From Streptomyces flaveus (lineage in GTDB: Bacteria > Actinomycetota > Actinomycetes > Streptomycetales > Streptomycetaceae), in assembly GCF_014647675.1 (NCBI RefSeq), contig NZ_BMPQ01000029.1, positions 47,010 to 111,009 on the forward strand: a DNA stretch of 64,000 bases. The letters are read 5' to 3'. Shown here in pieces: positions 1 to 8,200 of this stretch. Each line of letters starts with the position of its first letter. Position 1 is the first letter of the stretch. Under the pieces are notes generated by a model. That model did not search any database. It saw only the letters and a list, made by a program, of their open reading frames with translations, and was not told the origin of the DNA. The position numbers and the translations under genes are program-made.

Positions 1-27
1 TGCCTCCTGACAACGTCGAGGTGACGG

Positions 28-1464
28 TCAGTCTGCTGCGCGGCGAACCAGCCGGTGCCCACGCAGCTCGCGTCCGCATCTGACGAGCTCGGCTTCCCAG
101 CCCTTCTCGGTGCCGATGAGGTGGGGATTCGCATAGAGCCCCGCTTTGAGCTCGGACTCGGTGAGGCGGCGGTAGCGGGGCACGTCAGGGTCGTCGGGTG
201 CGAGGAACTCGTGCTTGCGGTGCAGCAGTGGCCGGTTCGTGGAGTTCGCGTACGACATGTGCGACGTCTCCAACGACTGGAGATCCACGATGTACGAGGA
301 CTGGATGCGCGGGTGCGGGTCCTTGTCGAAGTCGGGGTAGTCGAGCCAGGAGACGGCACGCCCCTGGTGCTTCAATTTGGCTACCGTCCATTCCTGCGGG
401 CGGCCGGCGGCGATCGATGCGCAGTGTTCGTACAGCCGTAGCACGGTGGGCATTTGGTCGAGCGCGCGCCTGTGCACGTACAGAGCTGTTGGCGTCATCT
501 TCCCGACCTGCGACGCATTCATCGCGCCGCGCACGTAACCGTCGTCGCGGAGCTTGAGTAGCAGTCGGTCCGAACGCTGGCAGGCTTCTTTGTACGACGA
601 GAAGAAGGTGCGGACGTCGAGCTGAACGCTGAAAGGGAGACCGCTGAAGGGGCCACGTCCGTTGAACAATTCGACGGCGAGGAAGAGCAGGGTATTGAGG
701 GTTGTGCGCTTGGCCCCTTCCGAGACCTTCTCCGGATTGGCGGAGTCGCGGACGAGCCGCTTGAGCTCGTTCGGCTTCAAGTGGGCCAGGAGTTCCGCCA
801 CCGGTCGTGGCATCTCCTCGACGCGAGGCTGGCGCCCCCGGTGCTCTGCGTGATCGATGACGGCGGCGATGGCCGAGGTCGTGTCCTCTGAAGCCAGCCA
901 TTCAGCGTCCGGGACAATGCGCTGTGCAAGGTAGCCGAGCCGCGCTGATTCGTCTTTGAAGGCGTAAACGATGCCGGGTGACGCTGAGACGCAGCGCGTG
1001 CCGGTGACTTCCTCGACGTAGTCGCGCAGCTCGCTGGCTCCGAAGAGGTGCTGGAAGGTCTGCCGACTGGTGATGAGGCCATCGCCGAACTCCTGCCCAC
1101 GAACCTTGGACTTCTCCCAGGTGAGTCGTGCGGAGACGATGAGCACCGTGTTGGCCAATTCCCATGCCTGCATCAGGGTTTGGCGGCGCTCTGCCGGATC
1201 TTCGATGACATTGAGCACGTAAGTGAGGAGTACGACGTCGGTCGGCTCCAGCTTTGTCTCTGGCCGGTAGTACGGATCCCAACCCGTAATTCGACAATCG
1301 AGCCGCTCGAGTGCGCGGACGTCGTGGCCTCGTCCGCAGCCGTAGTCGAGGATCGTCCGTTCCGGAACGAGCTGTCTGTCTGCCAGAGCCTGGCGAGCAG
1401 GGACGGAGAGCGCAGCCCGTCCGATTGCAGTGAGGCGGCGTTCGCTGTTCCAGGTCTGCTGCAT
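28..1464 (-). CDS. DNA phosphorothioation-associated putative methyltransferase
   Basis: A 478-residue protein with an N-terminal class I SAM-dependent methyltransferase fold: the SAM loop D-Y-G-C-G-R-G-H lies at residues 40-47 and the acidic strand end G-W-D-P-Y at about 61-65. The long C-terminal half resembles the uncharacterised methyltransferase family found beside dnd DNA-phosphorothioation genes. The ATG is preceded by GAGGAC at a good distance. No dndBCDE or dndFGH gene is visible, but the window begins 27 bases after the stop codon, so partners could lie just outside. The family's substrate is not known; the family name is a recognition from sequence, the methyltransferase fold is directly visible. 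Confidence 0.8.
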   Translation of the reverse strand: MQQTWNSERRLTAIGRAALSVPARQALADRQLVPERTILDYGCGRGHDVRALERLDCRITGWDPYYRPETKLEPTDVVLLTYVLNVIEDPAERRQTLMQAWELANTVLIVSARLTWEKSKVRGQEFGDGLITSRQTFQHLFGASELRDYVEEVTGTRCVSASPGIVYAFKDESARLGYLAQRIVPDAEWLASEDTTSAIAAVIDHAEHRGRQPRVEEMPRPVAELLAHLKPNELKRLVRDSANPEKVSEGAKRTTLNTLLFLAVELFNGRGPFSGLPFSVQLDVRTFFSSYKEACQRSDRLLLKLRDDGYVRGAMNASQVGKMTPTALYVHRRALDQMPTVLRLYEHCASIAAGRPQEWTVAKLKHQGRAVSWLDYPDFDKDPHPRIQSSYIVDLQSLETSHMSYANSTNRPLLHRKHEFLAPDDPDVPRYRRLTESELKAGLYANPHLIGTEKGWEAELVRCGRELRGHRLVRRAAD

Positions 1465-1798
1465 GACGTCCTCGCAGCCGGCGAAGTCGGGACGGTGGCA
1501 GAGTAGTGGGGGCTGAACGCCCCCGCCGGGCGATCACCCAAATATCAGTAGGCCGTGGAAGGGTCCGCTGCCGACTCGCTGACAGGGCCTGGGCAGGTTG
1601 GAACCGTACGACACTCGATGGCGCAGAGGCGACCTTGACCAGGGTCTATGAAGGCTGTTCCGCTTAGGAAGTTGAGTTGTCGAACGCGGGGGGCTTCGTG
1701 ACCAGGTCGGTTGTCGGTGCGTGGTGTGTCGTCAGGAGTAGCCGAGCGGAAGCGCTCGCGCCGGTGGTCGGTCCGGTGGTCGGTGCGGACGCCCGCGC
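1465..1798. other. Intergenic region between divergent genes
   Basis: This 334-base gap separates the minus-strand methyltransferase from the plus-strand NB-ARC/TPR gene. I see no convincing gene here; it should hold both promoters, but no box is clear enough to mark. Confidence 0.5.
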
Positions 1799-4579
1799 AT
1801 GAGACTCCGGCGCGGCATCGCCATCGCCGCCATTTCCGGAGGCGCCGCCGTAACCACGCTGCTGGTCGGGCTCGTAACGAACGCTGCTTCCGATGCGTCG
1901 CAGTGGCCCGGCTGGCTGGGGTGGTTACAGGAGCACGCCTGGGTGTCGTTGGTCGTGCTGGGCCTGACGATGGCAGGGCTGACGGCCTTGCTCGCCGCGC
2001 TGTCCGAGACGCGGACTCCTGCGCGGTCTCCCTTGTTACCGGGGCGGTCAGAGGATGGAGCGGAGCCGCCCGAGGCGGCTCTGGTGCTGCGGTCGTTGCC
2101 GCGGGACACCGCTGCGTTCACCGATCGGGCCGCGGAGCTGGAGCAGCTCGTGGGGTCGGTGCGGGACTCGCAGGATCGTGGCGAGGCACTGCCGGTTCAT
2201 GTGATCGATGGGATGCCCGGCGTCGGAAAGACCGCCTTCGCCGTGCACGCCGGCCACATGCTCTCGGAGCGGTTTCCCGACGGCCAGCTCTTCGTGAACC
2301 TCAACGGGCACACGCCGGGGCGCAGCCCGGTGCAGGCCAGCGAGGCGTTAGCCTCGCTGCTCGCGGCTGCCGGAGTGCCGACGCAACAGATACCGGTCGG
2401 CGACGACGCCAGCGCCGTCGCGGAGGCCCGGGCCGCCATTTGGCGCAGCAGACTGGCGGGTAAGAAAGCACTGCTCATACTCGACAATGCGGCCAGCTAC
2501 CGGCAGTTGGAGCCTCTGCTTCCTGGCGGAAGCGGGTGCCTGGTGCTGGTGACGAGTCGCAAGCGGTTGGCGGCGCACGAGGAGGTGGTCCTGCCCGTGG
2601 AGGCACTACCACCGGATCATGCGGTCGACCTGTTCGTACGGCTCAGTGGGCGGCCGACGGACACGCTCGACCGGGAAGTGCTGCAGGAGCTGGTGGGGCT
2701 GTGCGGGTACCTGCCGCTGGGAGTCTCGCTGCTTGCCGCGCGGCTGCGGCACCACCCGTCCTGGAGCGCCGAGGATTTGCGTGAGCGGCTGTTGGCTGCC
2801 CGGGATCGCCTGGGGGAACTGCGTGCCGGGGAGCGTGCTGTTACCGCGACGTTCGATCTCTCCTATCGCGACCTCACGTCGGAACGGCAGCGCTTCTTCC
2901 AGCATCTCGGCTTCTACCCCGGTACCGATCTCGATGCCTACGTCGGGGCCGCCCTCGGCGCGGTCTCGGTTGCAGCGGCTCGCCAGCACCTTGACGCCCT
3001 CTACGACAACCACCTGATCGAGGAACATCCAGGGAGCCGGTACCGGCTTCATGATCTCCTGCGCGACTACGCTCGCGGTCTTGCTGCGGAGGGAGACAGC
3101 ATGGATCACGTACACGCCGTCCAGCGCGTGTGCACCTACTACCTGGCCGTTCTCGCCGTCGCGAATGGACACATCGTGCGCAGCGGCGCCGCGGTGCCGC
3201 CTGCACCGGACGGTGCTGCACAGGTGGAGACTCCTCCCCTGGAATCGCGTGCGGATGCCCTCAGCTGGTTAGAGAACGAGCGGCCCAACGTTCTGGCCTG
3301 CATCCGGCGTGCGAACGGCCTCGCCCTGCACGACGCTGTGATCCGCCTGGCCGCGGCCATGGCGCCCTTCCTGCGCCAGTCCGGCCCCTGGGACCAGGCC
3401 GTCGGGCTTCATCGGACCGCCGCCGAGGCCGCCCGCCAGACCGGCGACCACCAGGCCCTGGCCGATGCTCTCGCCGAGCTGGGCGTCGTACGCCGTTTCA
3501 TGGCCGCGTACCCCGAAGCGACCGAGGCCCTGAACATGGCGGTGACGCAGTACGACGCGGTCGGCGACCGTCGCGGCAAGGCGGACGCCCTGAACCAGGC
3601 CGGCATCGTCTGGTACCTGACCGCCGACAACGAAGACGCGGCCCGCGCCCAGACCGAAGCCCTTGCCCTCTACCGTGAGGTCGGAGACCGACTCGGCCAG
3701 GCGAACGCGCTCGCTGACCTCGGCATGGTGCGTCGGCAGATGAGCAACTTCGACGCGGCCGTGGAGGCACAGAGCGAAGCCCTGTCGATCTACCGCGAGC
3801 TCGGCGACCGATACGGGGAGGGGAACTCCCTCCGGGACCTGGGCGTCGTGCACTGCCTCATGGGCGCGTACGACCTGGCCGCACAGCACCACCAGGACGC
3901 ATACGACATCTACGTCGAGCTGGACGATCGCGTACATCAGGCGTACGCCCTGAACGAGTTGGGCGTCGTACGGCGGCTGACCGGTGATCTCGAAGGTGCA
4001 CGAGATGCCCACAACCGGGCGTTGGAGTACTACACCGAGCTCGGCGACCGGTTCGGCCGCGCCAACAGCGTTCGCCACCTCGGAACCCTGGACCGTCTGT
4101 CCGGGGACGCGCCGAACGCGATCCGCACCCTGCAGGAGGCCCTGGACGCGTACCGCGATCTCGGCAGCCGCGGCGGAGAAGCCGCCACGCTCAGCGAGTT
4201 GGGCGCGGCGCGCGGAATGGCCGGTGAGCAGGACAGCGCCGTCGAAGCGTTCCAGCGGAGCCTGGAGATTCTTCGGGAGCTGGGTGATCGCTGTGCCGAG
4301 GCAGAAGTCCTGAACCACTGGGGAGCTCTGCTGCGCAACTCCGGCAATCCTGCGGAGGCGCGCGGCCATTTCGAGCGAGCGCTGAGGCTGGCGCGAGATG
4401 TTCGCTGCCCTCTGGAAGAAGCGCGGGCGCTGGAAGGCGTCGGCCGCTGTGACTGGGTGGTCGATGGGGCAACAGGGGCTGCTGAGGTGCTGCGGGAAGC
4501 AGTCTCCGTCTATCGGAGTTTGGGCGCGGGCGCCTCGGCCGACGAAGTCGAACGGCTCCTGGCGTCACGGGCGGGATGA
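1799..4579 (+). CDS. NB-ARC ATPase with two N-terminal membrane helices and C-terminal TPRs
   Basis: A 926-residue AfsR-like STAND protein without the SARP DNA-binding domain. Two hydrophobic segments (about residues 8-28 and 48-68) suggest membrane anchoring. The NB-ARC P-loop G-M-P-G-V-G-K-T-A is at 138-146, followed by a Walker B strand (A-L-L-I-L-D-N) and the winged-helix part. From about residue 530 to the end there are eight or nine tetratricopeptide repeats of about 40 residues with well diverged sequence, unlike the near-identical repeats of the second NB-ARC gene at 16.8 kb. It ends 124 bases before a RiPP precursor; NB-ARC/TPR proteins accompany FxsA/FxsB-type RiPP systems, so it may belong to that locus. 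Ligand and output are unknown. Confidence 0.85.
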   Translation: MRLRRGIAIAAISGGAAVTTLLVGLVTNAASDASQWPGWLGWLQEHAWVSLVVLGLTMAGLTALLAALSETRTPARSPLLPGRSEDGAEPPEAALVLRSLPRDTAAFTDRAAELEQLVGSVRDSQDRGEALPVHVIDGMPGVGKTAFAVHAGHMLSERFPDGQLFVNLNGHTPGRSPVQASEALASLLAAAGVPTQQIPVGDDASAVAEARAAIWRSRLAGKKALLILDNAASYRQLEPLLPGGSGCLVLVTSRKRLAAHEEVVLPVEALPPDHAVDLFVRLSGRPTDTLDREVLQELVGLCGYLPLGVSLLAARLRHHPSWSAEDLRERLLAARDRLGELRAGERAVTATFDLSYRDLTSERQRFFQHLGFYPGTDLDAYVGAALGAVSVAAARQHLDALYDNHLIEEHPGSRYRLHDLLRDYARGLAAEGDSMDHVHAVQRVCTYYLAVLAVANGHIVRSGAAVPPAPDGAAQVETPPLESRADALSWLENERPNVLACIRRANGLALHDAVIRLAAAMAPFLRQSGPWDQAVGLHRTAAEAARQTGDHQALADALAELGVVRRFMAAYPEATEALNMAVTQYDAVGDRRGKADALNQAGIVWYLTADNEDAARAQTEALALYREVGDRLGQANALADLGMVRRQMSNFDAAVEAQSEALSIYRELGDRYGEGNSLRDLGVVHCLMGAYDLAAQHHQDAYDIYVELDDRVHQAYALNELGVVRRLTGDLEGARDAHNRALEYYTELGDRFGRANSVRHLGTLDRLSGDAPNAIRTLQEALDAYRDLGSRGGEAATLSELGAARGMAGEQDSAVEAFQRSLEILRELGDRCAEAEVLNHWGALLRNSGNPAEARGHFERALRLARDVRCPLEEARALEGVGRCDWVVDGATGAAEVLREAVSVYRSLGAGASADEVERLLASRAG

Positions 4580-4703
4580 ACAGTCGGCATGGCTCATTCC
4601 GCCGTGTCGCGGAATGTGGCACTGCTGCTACGTTGTGGCTACGGTTTTCGCTTGAACTATCGCGAACCGGTCCTGGGGCACGTTGATCACGAGGAGCGTC
4701 GAA

Positions 4704-4903
4704 TGCAGTTACGCACACCCGTTCCCACGTCGCACGTCATGGACCACACCAGCCCGGTCAGTACGGAGACCACTCCAACCACCGCGGTTCTGGACCGAGT
4801 TGCCGCCCGCGTACAGCAGCGGCTTGCGGCCGAGCAGACCGCTGCGAGCCGCACCGGCGACGGCTCCCACTCCGCCTCCCTCATCTTGCCTTGGCCGCTG
4901 TGA
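4704..4903 (+). CDS. Putative RiPP precursor peptide ending in L-P-W-P-L
   Basis: A 66-residue peptide with an ATG behind GAGGAG. The polar N-terminal half, with an amphipathic segment V-L-D-R-V-A-A-R-V-Q-Q-R-L-A-A-E, looks like a leader. The C-terminus S-A-S-L-I-L-P-W-P-L looks like a core. It stops 13 bases before a radical SAM/SPASM maturase, which is the main reason to call it a precursor. FxsA-type substrates end in F-x-S-x-x; this one does not, so it is a different subtype. A three-residue cyclophane linking Trp to the last Leu (W-P-L) would fit the aromatic-x-x rule of this enzyme group; that is inference. Confidence 0.7.
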
Positions 4904-4916
4904 GCGCTCACGCTCG

Positions 4917-6077
4917 ATGACTCGTCACGAAGGCGTCGTTCCCTTCCGCACGTTCATCCTCAAGGTCGCCAACCGCTGCAACATCGATTGCGACTATTGC
5001 TTCGTCTTCAACTCCAAGGACCAAGTGGCGCGGCACCTGCCCGCCCGGATGGATGTTGACGTCGCCCGAGTCGCCGCGCGCCGGATCGGTGAGCACGCTC
5101 GCGTGCACAGGCTGTCGGCCGTGCACGTCGTGCTGCATGGAGGTGAGCCGTTGCTCGCCGGCATCCGGCATATAGCCGACATTTTGGGCATCATCCGGGA
5201 CGGGATCCCGGCGGACACGGAGGTCCGCTTCGAACTTCAGACCAACGGCACGCTGCTGTCCGAGACGTGGCTGGACCTCTTCGAGCAGTACGAGGTAGCC
5301 GTGGGCGTCAGTCTCGACGGTCCGCCGACCGCGAACGACCGGCACCGGCTGACACTCGCCGGTCGCTCCAGCGCCGCATCGGCCGTACATGGCATCGAGC
5401 TCCTCCGCACCCGGCCGCACCTCTTCGCGGGTCTGCTGGCCGTCGTGGACCTGGCCAACGACCCGGTAGAGGTGCATGACTACCTGGCCTCGTTCGAGCC
5501 ACCGGCGATCGACTTCAACCTCCCGCACGGCACGCACGACGACCCGCCGTACCGCACCGACCCGGACGTTCCCGAGTACGGGCTCTGGATGAGCCGGGTG
5601 TACGACGCCTGGCTCGCTCACCCCGAGTACCAGCACAGCGTTCGGATGCTCGAGGACATCGTGGCGCTCAGCTCCGGAGTGCGGAGTTCCGTGGAAACGC
5701 TGGGCTTGGCCCCGCCGACCAGCGTCGTGATCGAATCCGACGGCGCGATCGAAGGTGTCGACACCCTGCGGGCCGTCGAAGAGGGTGAGTCCGCGCTCGG
5801 GCGTCACCTCGCCGGCTACTCCTTCGACCAGGTGCTCAATCACCCGAAGCTCCTGCACCGCCAGGACGTGGTGAATTCCCTGGCCGCGGAGTGTCAAAGG
5901 TGCCCGCTGCTGGAGGTATGCGGCGGCGGCTATCTCCCGCACCGTTTCAGCACCGGGCGCGGCTACCGGAATCCCTCCGTCTACTGCGCGGACCTGCAGC
6001 ACCTGATCCGGCACGTCCAAGGGTCCCTGCGCGAGTACGGCTGGAACCTGCACGAGTCGGTCGCCCCAGCACCGTAG
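4917..6077 (+). CDS. Radical SAM/SPASM peptide maturase, FxsB-like (cyclophane-forming type)
   Basis: A 386-residue enzyme starting at the ATG 13 bases after the precursor stop. The radical SAM cluster C-N-I-D-C-D-Y-C gives C21, C25 and C28 for the 4Fe-4S that cleaves SAM. H-G-G-E-P-L follows as the usual glycine-rich SAM-binding element. The C-terminal Cys-rich region (C-Q-R-C-P-L-L-E-V-C-G-G-G, with a further Cys in V-Y-C-A-D) matches a SPASM/twitch auxiliary-cluster domain. FxsB-like enzymes form a C-C bond between an aromatic ring and a side chain two residues on. No HExxH hydroxylase or transporter is adjacent. Function is inferred from family and from coupling to the small peptide gene. 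Confidence 0.85.
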   Translation: MTRHEGVVPFRTFILKVANRCNIDCDYCFVFNSKDQVARHLPARMDVDVARVAARRIGEHARVHRLSAVHVVLHGGEPLLAGIRHIADILGIIRDGIPADTEVRFELQTNGTLLSETWLDLFEQYEVAVGVSLDGPPTANDRHRLTLAGRSSAASAVHGIELLRTRPHLFAGLLAVVDLANDPVEVHDYLASFEPPAIDFNLPHGTHDDPPYRTDPDVPEYGLWMSRVYDAWLAHPEYQHSVRMLEDIVALSSGVRSSVETLGLAPPTSVVIESDGAIEGVDTLRAVEEGESALGRHLAGYSFDQVLNHPKLLHRQDVVNSLAAECQRCPLLEVCGGGYLPHRFSTGRGYRNPSVYCADLQHLIRHVQGSLREYGWNLHESVAPAP

Positions 6078-6157
6078 CTGCCTACAGCCGTGCCGATACG
6101 AGAAACCACGCGTTGGAGCAATCAAGTGAAGTCGCTGAACAGCAACAGGAGAAGCAG

Positions 6158-6631
6158 ATGGGTGTGACGATCCGAGCCGCTGAGAAACGGGACACCGCGG
6201 CCCTGGCCGAGCTGATCGAGGAGATCGAGCGGTTCTACGGATCGACCGAGATCCAGCCGCTCGAAGAGCGTCGTCCGCAAGTGGAGGAGGCGCTCTTCAG
6301 CTCGCAGCCTCTCGCGTCCGCCCTCGTGGTCGAGGACGAGGACGGCGACATCGTCGGCCTCGCCTCCTACTCCTTCCTCTGGCCGGCTGCGGGATCCTCA
6401 CACTCCCTGTTCCTCAAGGAGCTCTACGTCCGCGACACCCTCCGCCGGCAAGGCGTGGGAGCCCGCCTCATGGACAAGCTCCGCGCCCTGGCCGCCGCAC
6501 GCCCCGGGTGCAGCCGCGTCGAGTGGATGACCGACCGCGACAACCCAGTGGCTCGGTCCTTCTACAAGTCACTTGGTTTCTCCGAGTTCGACGGGAAGAT
6601 CATCTATCGGGTCGACGTCGGAGCAGCCTGA
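6158..6631 (+). CDS. GNAT-family N-acetyltransferase
   Basis: A 157-residue protein with the acetyl-CoA pyrophosphate-binding motif R-R-Q-G-V-G-A-R-L (GNAT motif A) and the C-terminal R-S-F-Y-K-S-L-G-F element (motif B). It lies 80 bases after the radical SAM gene, same strand, preceded by AGGAG. It could N-acetylate the mature peptide, or be a self-protection or unrelated small-molecule acetyltransferase; nothing in the sequence decides the substrate. Confidence 0.85.
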   Translation: MGVTIRAAEKRDTAALAELIEEIERFYGSTEIQPLEERRPQVEEALFSSQPLASALVVEDEDGDIVGLASYSFLWPAAGSSHSLFLKELYVRDTLRRQGVGARLMDKLRALAAARPGCSRVEWMTDRDNPVARSFYKSLGFSEFDGKIIYRVDVGAA

Positions 6632-6633
6632 GA

Positions 6634-6996
6634 ATGAGCAAGGCCGCGAAGGAAGAGCGTTGTGAGCGGTGCGACTTCATCATCGGACTGGGGTGTGCCT
6701 GTCCCGCGGCTGGGGCTGTACCGAAGGCACAACCGGCGCCTCATACGCGACAGGAGTGGCAGCGGTTCCCGGCCGACACCATCCTCATCTCGCCCACGCA
6801 GTACGCGCACCTGCCGGGCGCGTGCGGCCACCTCACCGAGGAGTTGGTGACGCCGCCGCGCTGGGGCTGGATTCCTGATCCGGCGCCCGGACTCTGGGAC
6901 CGTCTCGGCATCAGCTGTCCGGCAGTCGCGACGCAGGGCAATACCTCGCGACGCGCGATCAAGCGATGCCAGGAATGCGAAGCAGCCCTGTCTTGA
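6634..6996 (+). CDS. Cys-rich hypothetical protein
   Basis: A 120-residue protein starting two bases after the GNAT stop, so probably co-translated. Cysteines fall in pairs: C-E-R-C near the N-terminus, C-A-C shortly after, C-G-H in the middle, and C-Q-E-C at the C-terminus, suggesting a zinc-ribbon fold. The middle part contains the pattern I-L-I-S-P-T-Q-Y-A-H-L-P-G-A-C-G-H. I do not recognise a named family. Position makes it a candidate accessory protein of the RiPP locus. Confidence 0.65.
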   Translation: MSKAAKEERCERCDFIIGLGCACPAAGAVPKAQPAPHTRQEWQRFPADTILISPTQYAHLPGACGHLTEELVTPPRWGWIPDPAPGLWDRLGISCPAVATQGNTSRRAIKRCQECEAALS

Positions 6997-7006
6997 GGCG
7001 CAATCG

Positions 7007-8200
7007 TCAGACGGCCACACCGAGCAGGACGTCGGTAAGGCGATCCGCTGCGTCCGGACGGCCCAGGGCGCGGGCCTGCTGGGCCATGTGCTGGCGCTGC
7101 TCGGCGGAGGAGAGGATCGGACCGACCGCCGCGCGGAGACCTTCCGGGGTAACCGCATCCTTCAGCAAGGCGACCGCGGCTCCCGCCTGTTGGAGGTGGA
7201 GCGCGTTGTGCTCCTGCTCGTTGCCAGCCGATGTCGCGAGCGGAATGAGGACGGACGGCTTGCCGAGTGCGGTGAGTTCAGCGATCGTGCCCGCGCCGCT
7301 GCGCGAGATGACGACGTCAGCGAGGGCCAGGACGTCGGGGAGTTCCGGGCCGACGAAGTCGGTGACCAGGTAGCGGTGCCGGACGGCGTCCGGGAGTTCG
7401 GCGGCGTACTTGCGGGATTCCTCGATGGAGGTGGCGCCGCACTGGTGGATGACGTTGGCCTGGGTGAGCAGCCACGGGAGAACCGCGCGGACCACGGTGT
7501 TGATCTGGACCGAACCCTGGGCGCCGCCCGTGATGTACACCGTCGGAAGTGTCCGGTCGAAGCCGACAAGGCCGAGCGTGCTGATCGCCTTGTCCGGCTG
7601 GCCGGTCAGGACCTCGGGGCGTACGGGGTTGCCAGTGACGACCGCCGAGTCGCGCACCGAGTCCGGCAGTAGCGGCAGCGTCGACTCGGAGGAAACAGCG
7701 ATGCGGGTGGCGGCGCGGGCCAAGGCACGGTTGGCCAGGCCCAGCCGGACCGTCTGCTCGTGGATGACCAGCGGGCGCCGGCAGAACCTGGCGGCCAAGC
7801 CGACCGGCACGGCCACGTAACCCCCGGTCGACAGCACCACATCCGGCTTGAAGTCGGAGACGACCGTACGAGCCTGCGCGGCGCCGAGCGGGACGCGTCC
7901 CATGTCCTTGATGTTGGCCGGTGAGGCCAGCTTGAGCGGGTTGCTGGAGCGGCGGATCTTGCCGGTCGCGACCGTCTTGAACGGGATGCCCTCACGCTCG
8001 GCGACGCGCGCCTCCAGACCCGTGGCCGTGCCGACCCACAGCACTTCCAGGCCGATGCCCAGGCGGGCGAGCCGTGCGCTGGTCGTGCGGATCGCGGTGA
8101 GCGCGGGGTACGTGTGGCCGCCGGTCCCGCCGCCCGTGACGATCAGCCGGAAGGGTCGGCCGAGGGTGGCGAGGCGGCGGTCGAGGTCAGCGCTGGTCAC
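7007..8200 (-). CDS. MurG-like UDP-GlcNAc glycosyltransferase (paralogue outside dcw)
   Basis: About 397 residues with the GT-B fold of MurG, the enzyme that adds GlcNAc to lipid I. The N-terminal G-G-G-T-G-G-H-T-Y-P-A-L loop and the C-terminal donor-site block (S-R-S-G-A-G-T-I-A-E-L, then N-E-Q-E-H-N-A) are both present. I chose the GTG at 8200 because it overlaps the end of the preceding radical SAM gene by 14 bases and gives an N-terminus of normal length; upstream codons look non-coding. No mur, fts or ddl genes are nearby, so this is a second, specialised copy. Its acceptor is probably the product made by the two upstream enzymes rather than lipid I. Confidence 0.85.
   Translation of the reverse strand: MTSADLDRRLATLGRPFRLIVTGGGTGGHTYPALTAIRTTSARLARLGIGLEVLWVGTATGLEARVAEREGIPFKTVATGKIRRSSNPLKLASPANIKDMGRVPLGAAQARTVVSDFKPDVVLSTGGYVAVPVGLAARFCRRPLVIHEQTVRLGLANRALARAATRIAVSSESTLPLLPDSVRDSAVVTGNPVRPEVLTGQPDKAISTLGLVGFDRTLPTVYITGGAQGSVQINTVVRAVLPWLLTQANVIHQCGATSIEESRKYAAELPDAVRHRYLVTDFVGPELPDVLALADVVISRSGAGTIAELTALGKPSVLIPLATSAGNEQEHNALHLQQAGAAVALLKDAVTPEGLRAAVGPILSSAEQRQHMAQQARALGRPDAADRLTDVLLGVAV

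Noticed and set aside
3269..4369. Long minus-strand open frame within the first NB-ARC gene
   Set aside because: High-GC antisense shadow; codon-position GC pattern and TPR content support the plus strand.
1799..4579. SARP-type pathway regulator (AfsR)
   Set aside because: The N-terminus has two membrane helices rather than the SARP winged helix and BTAD domain, so direct DNA binding is not supported.
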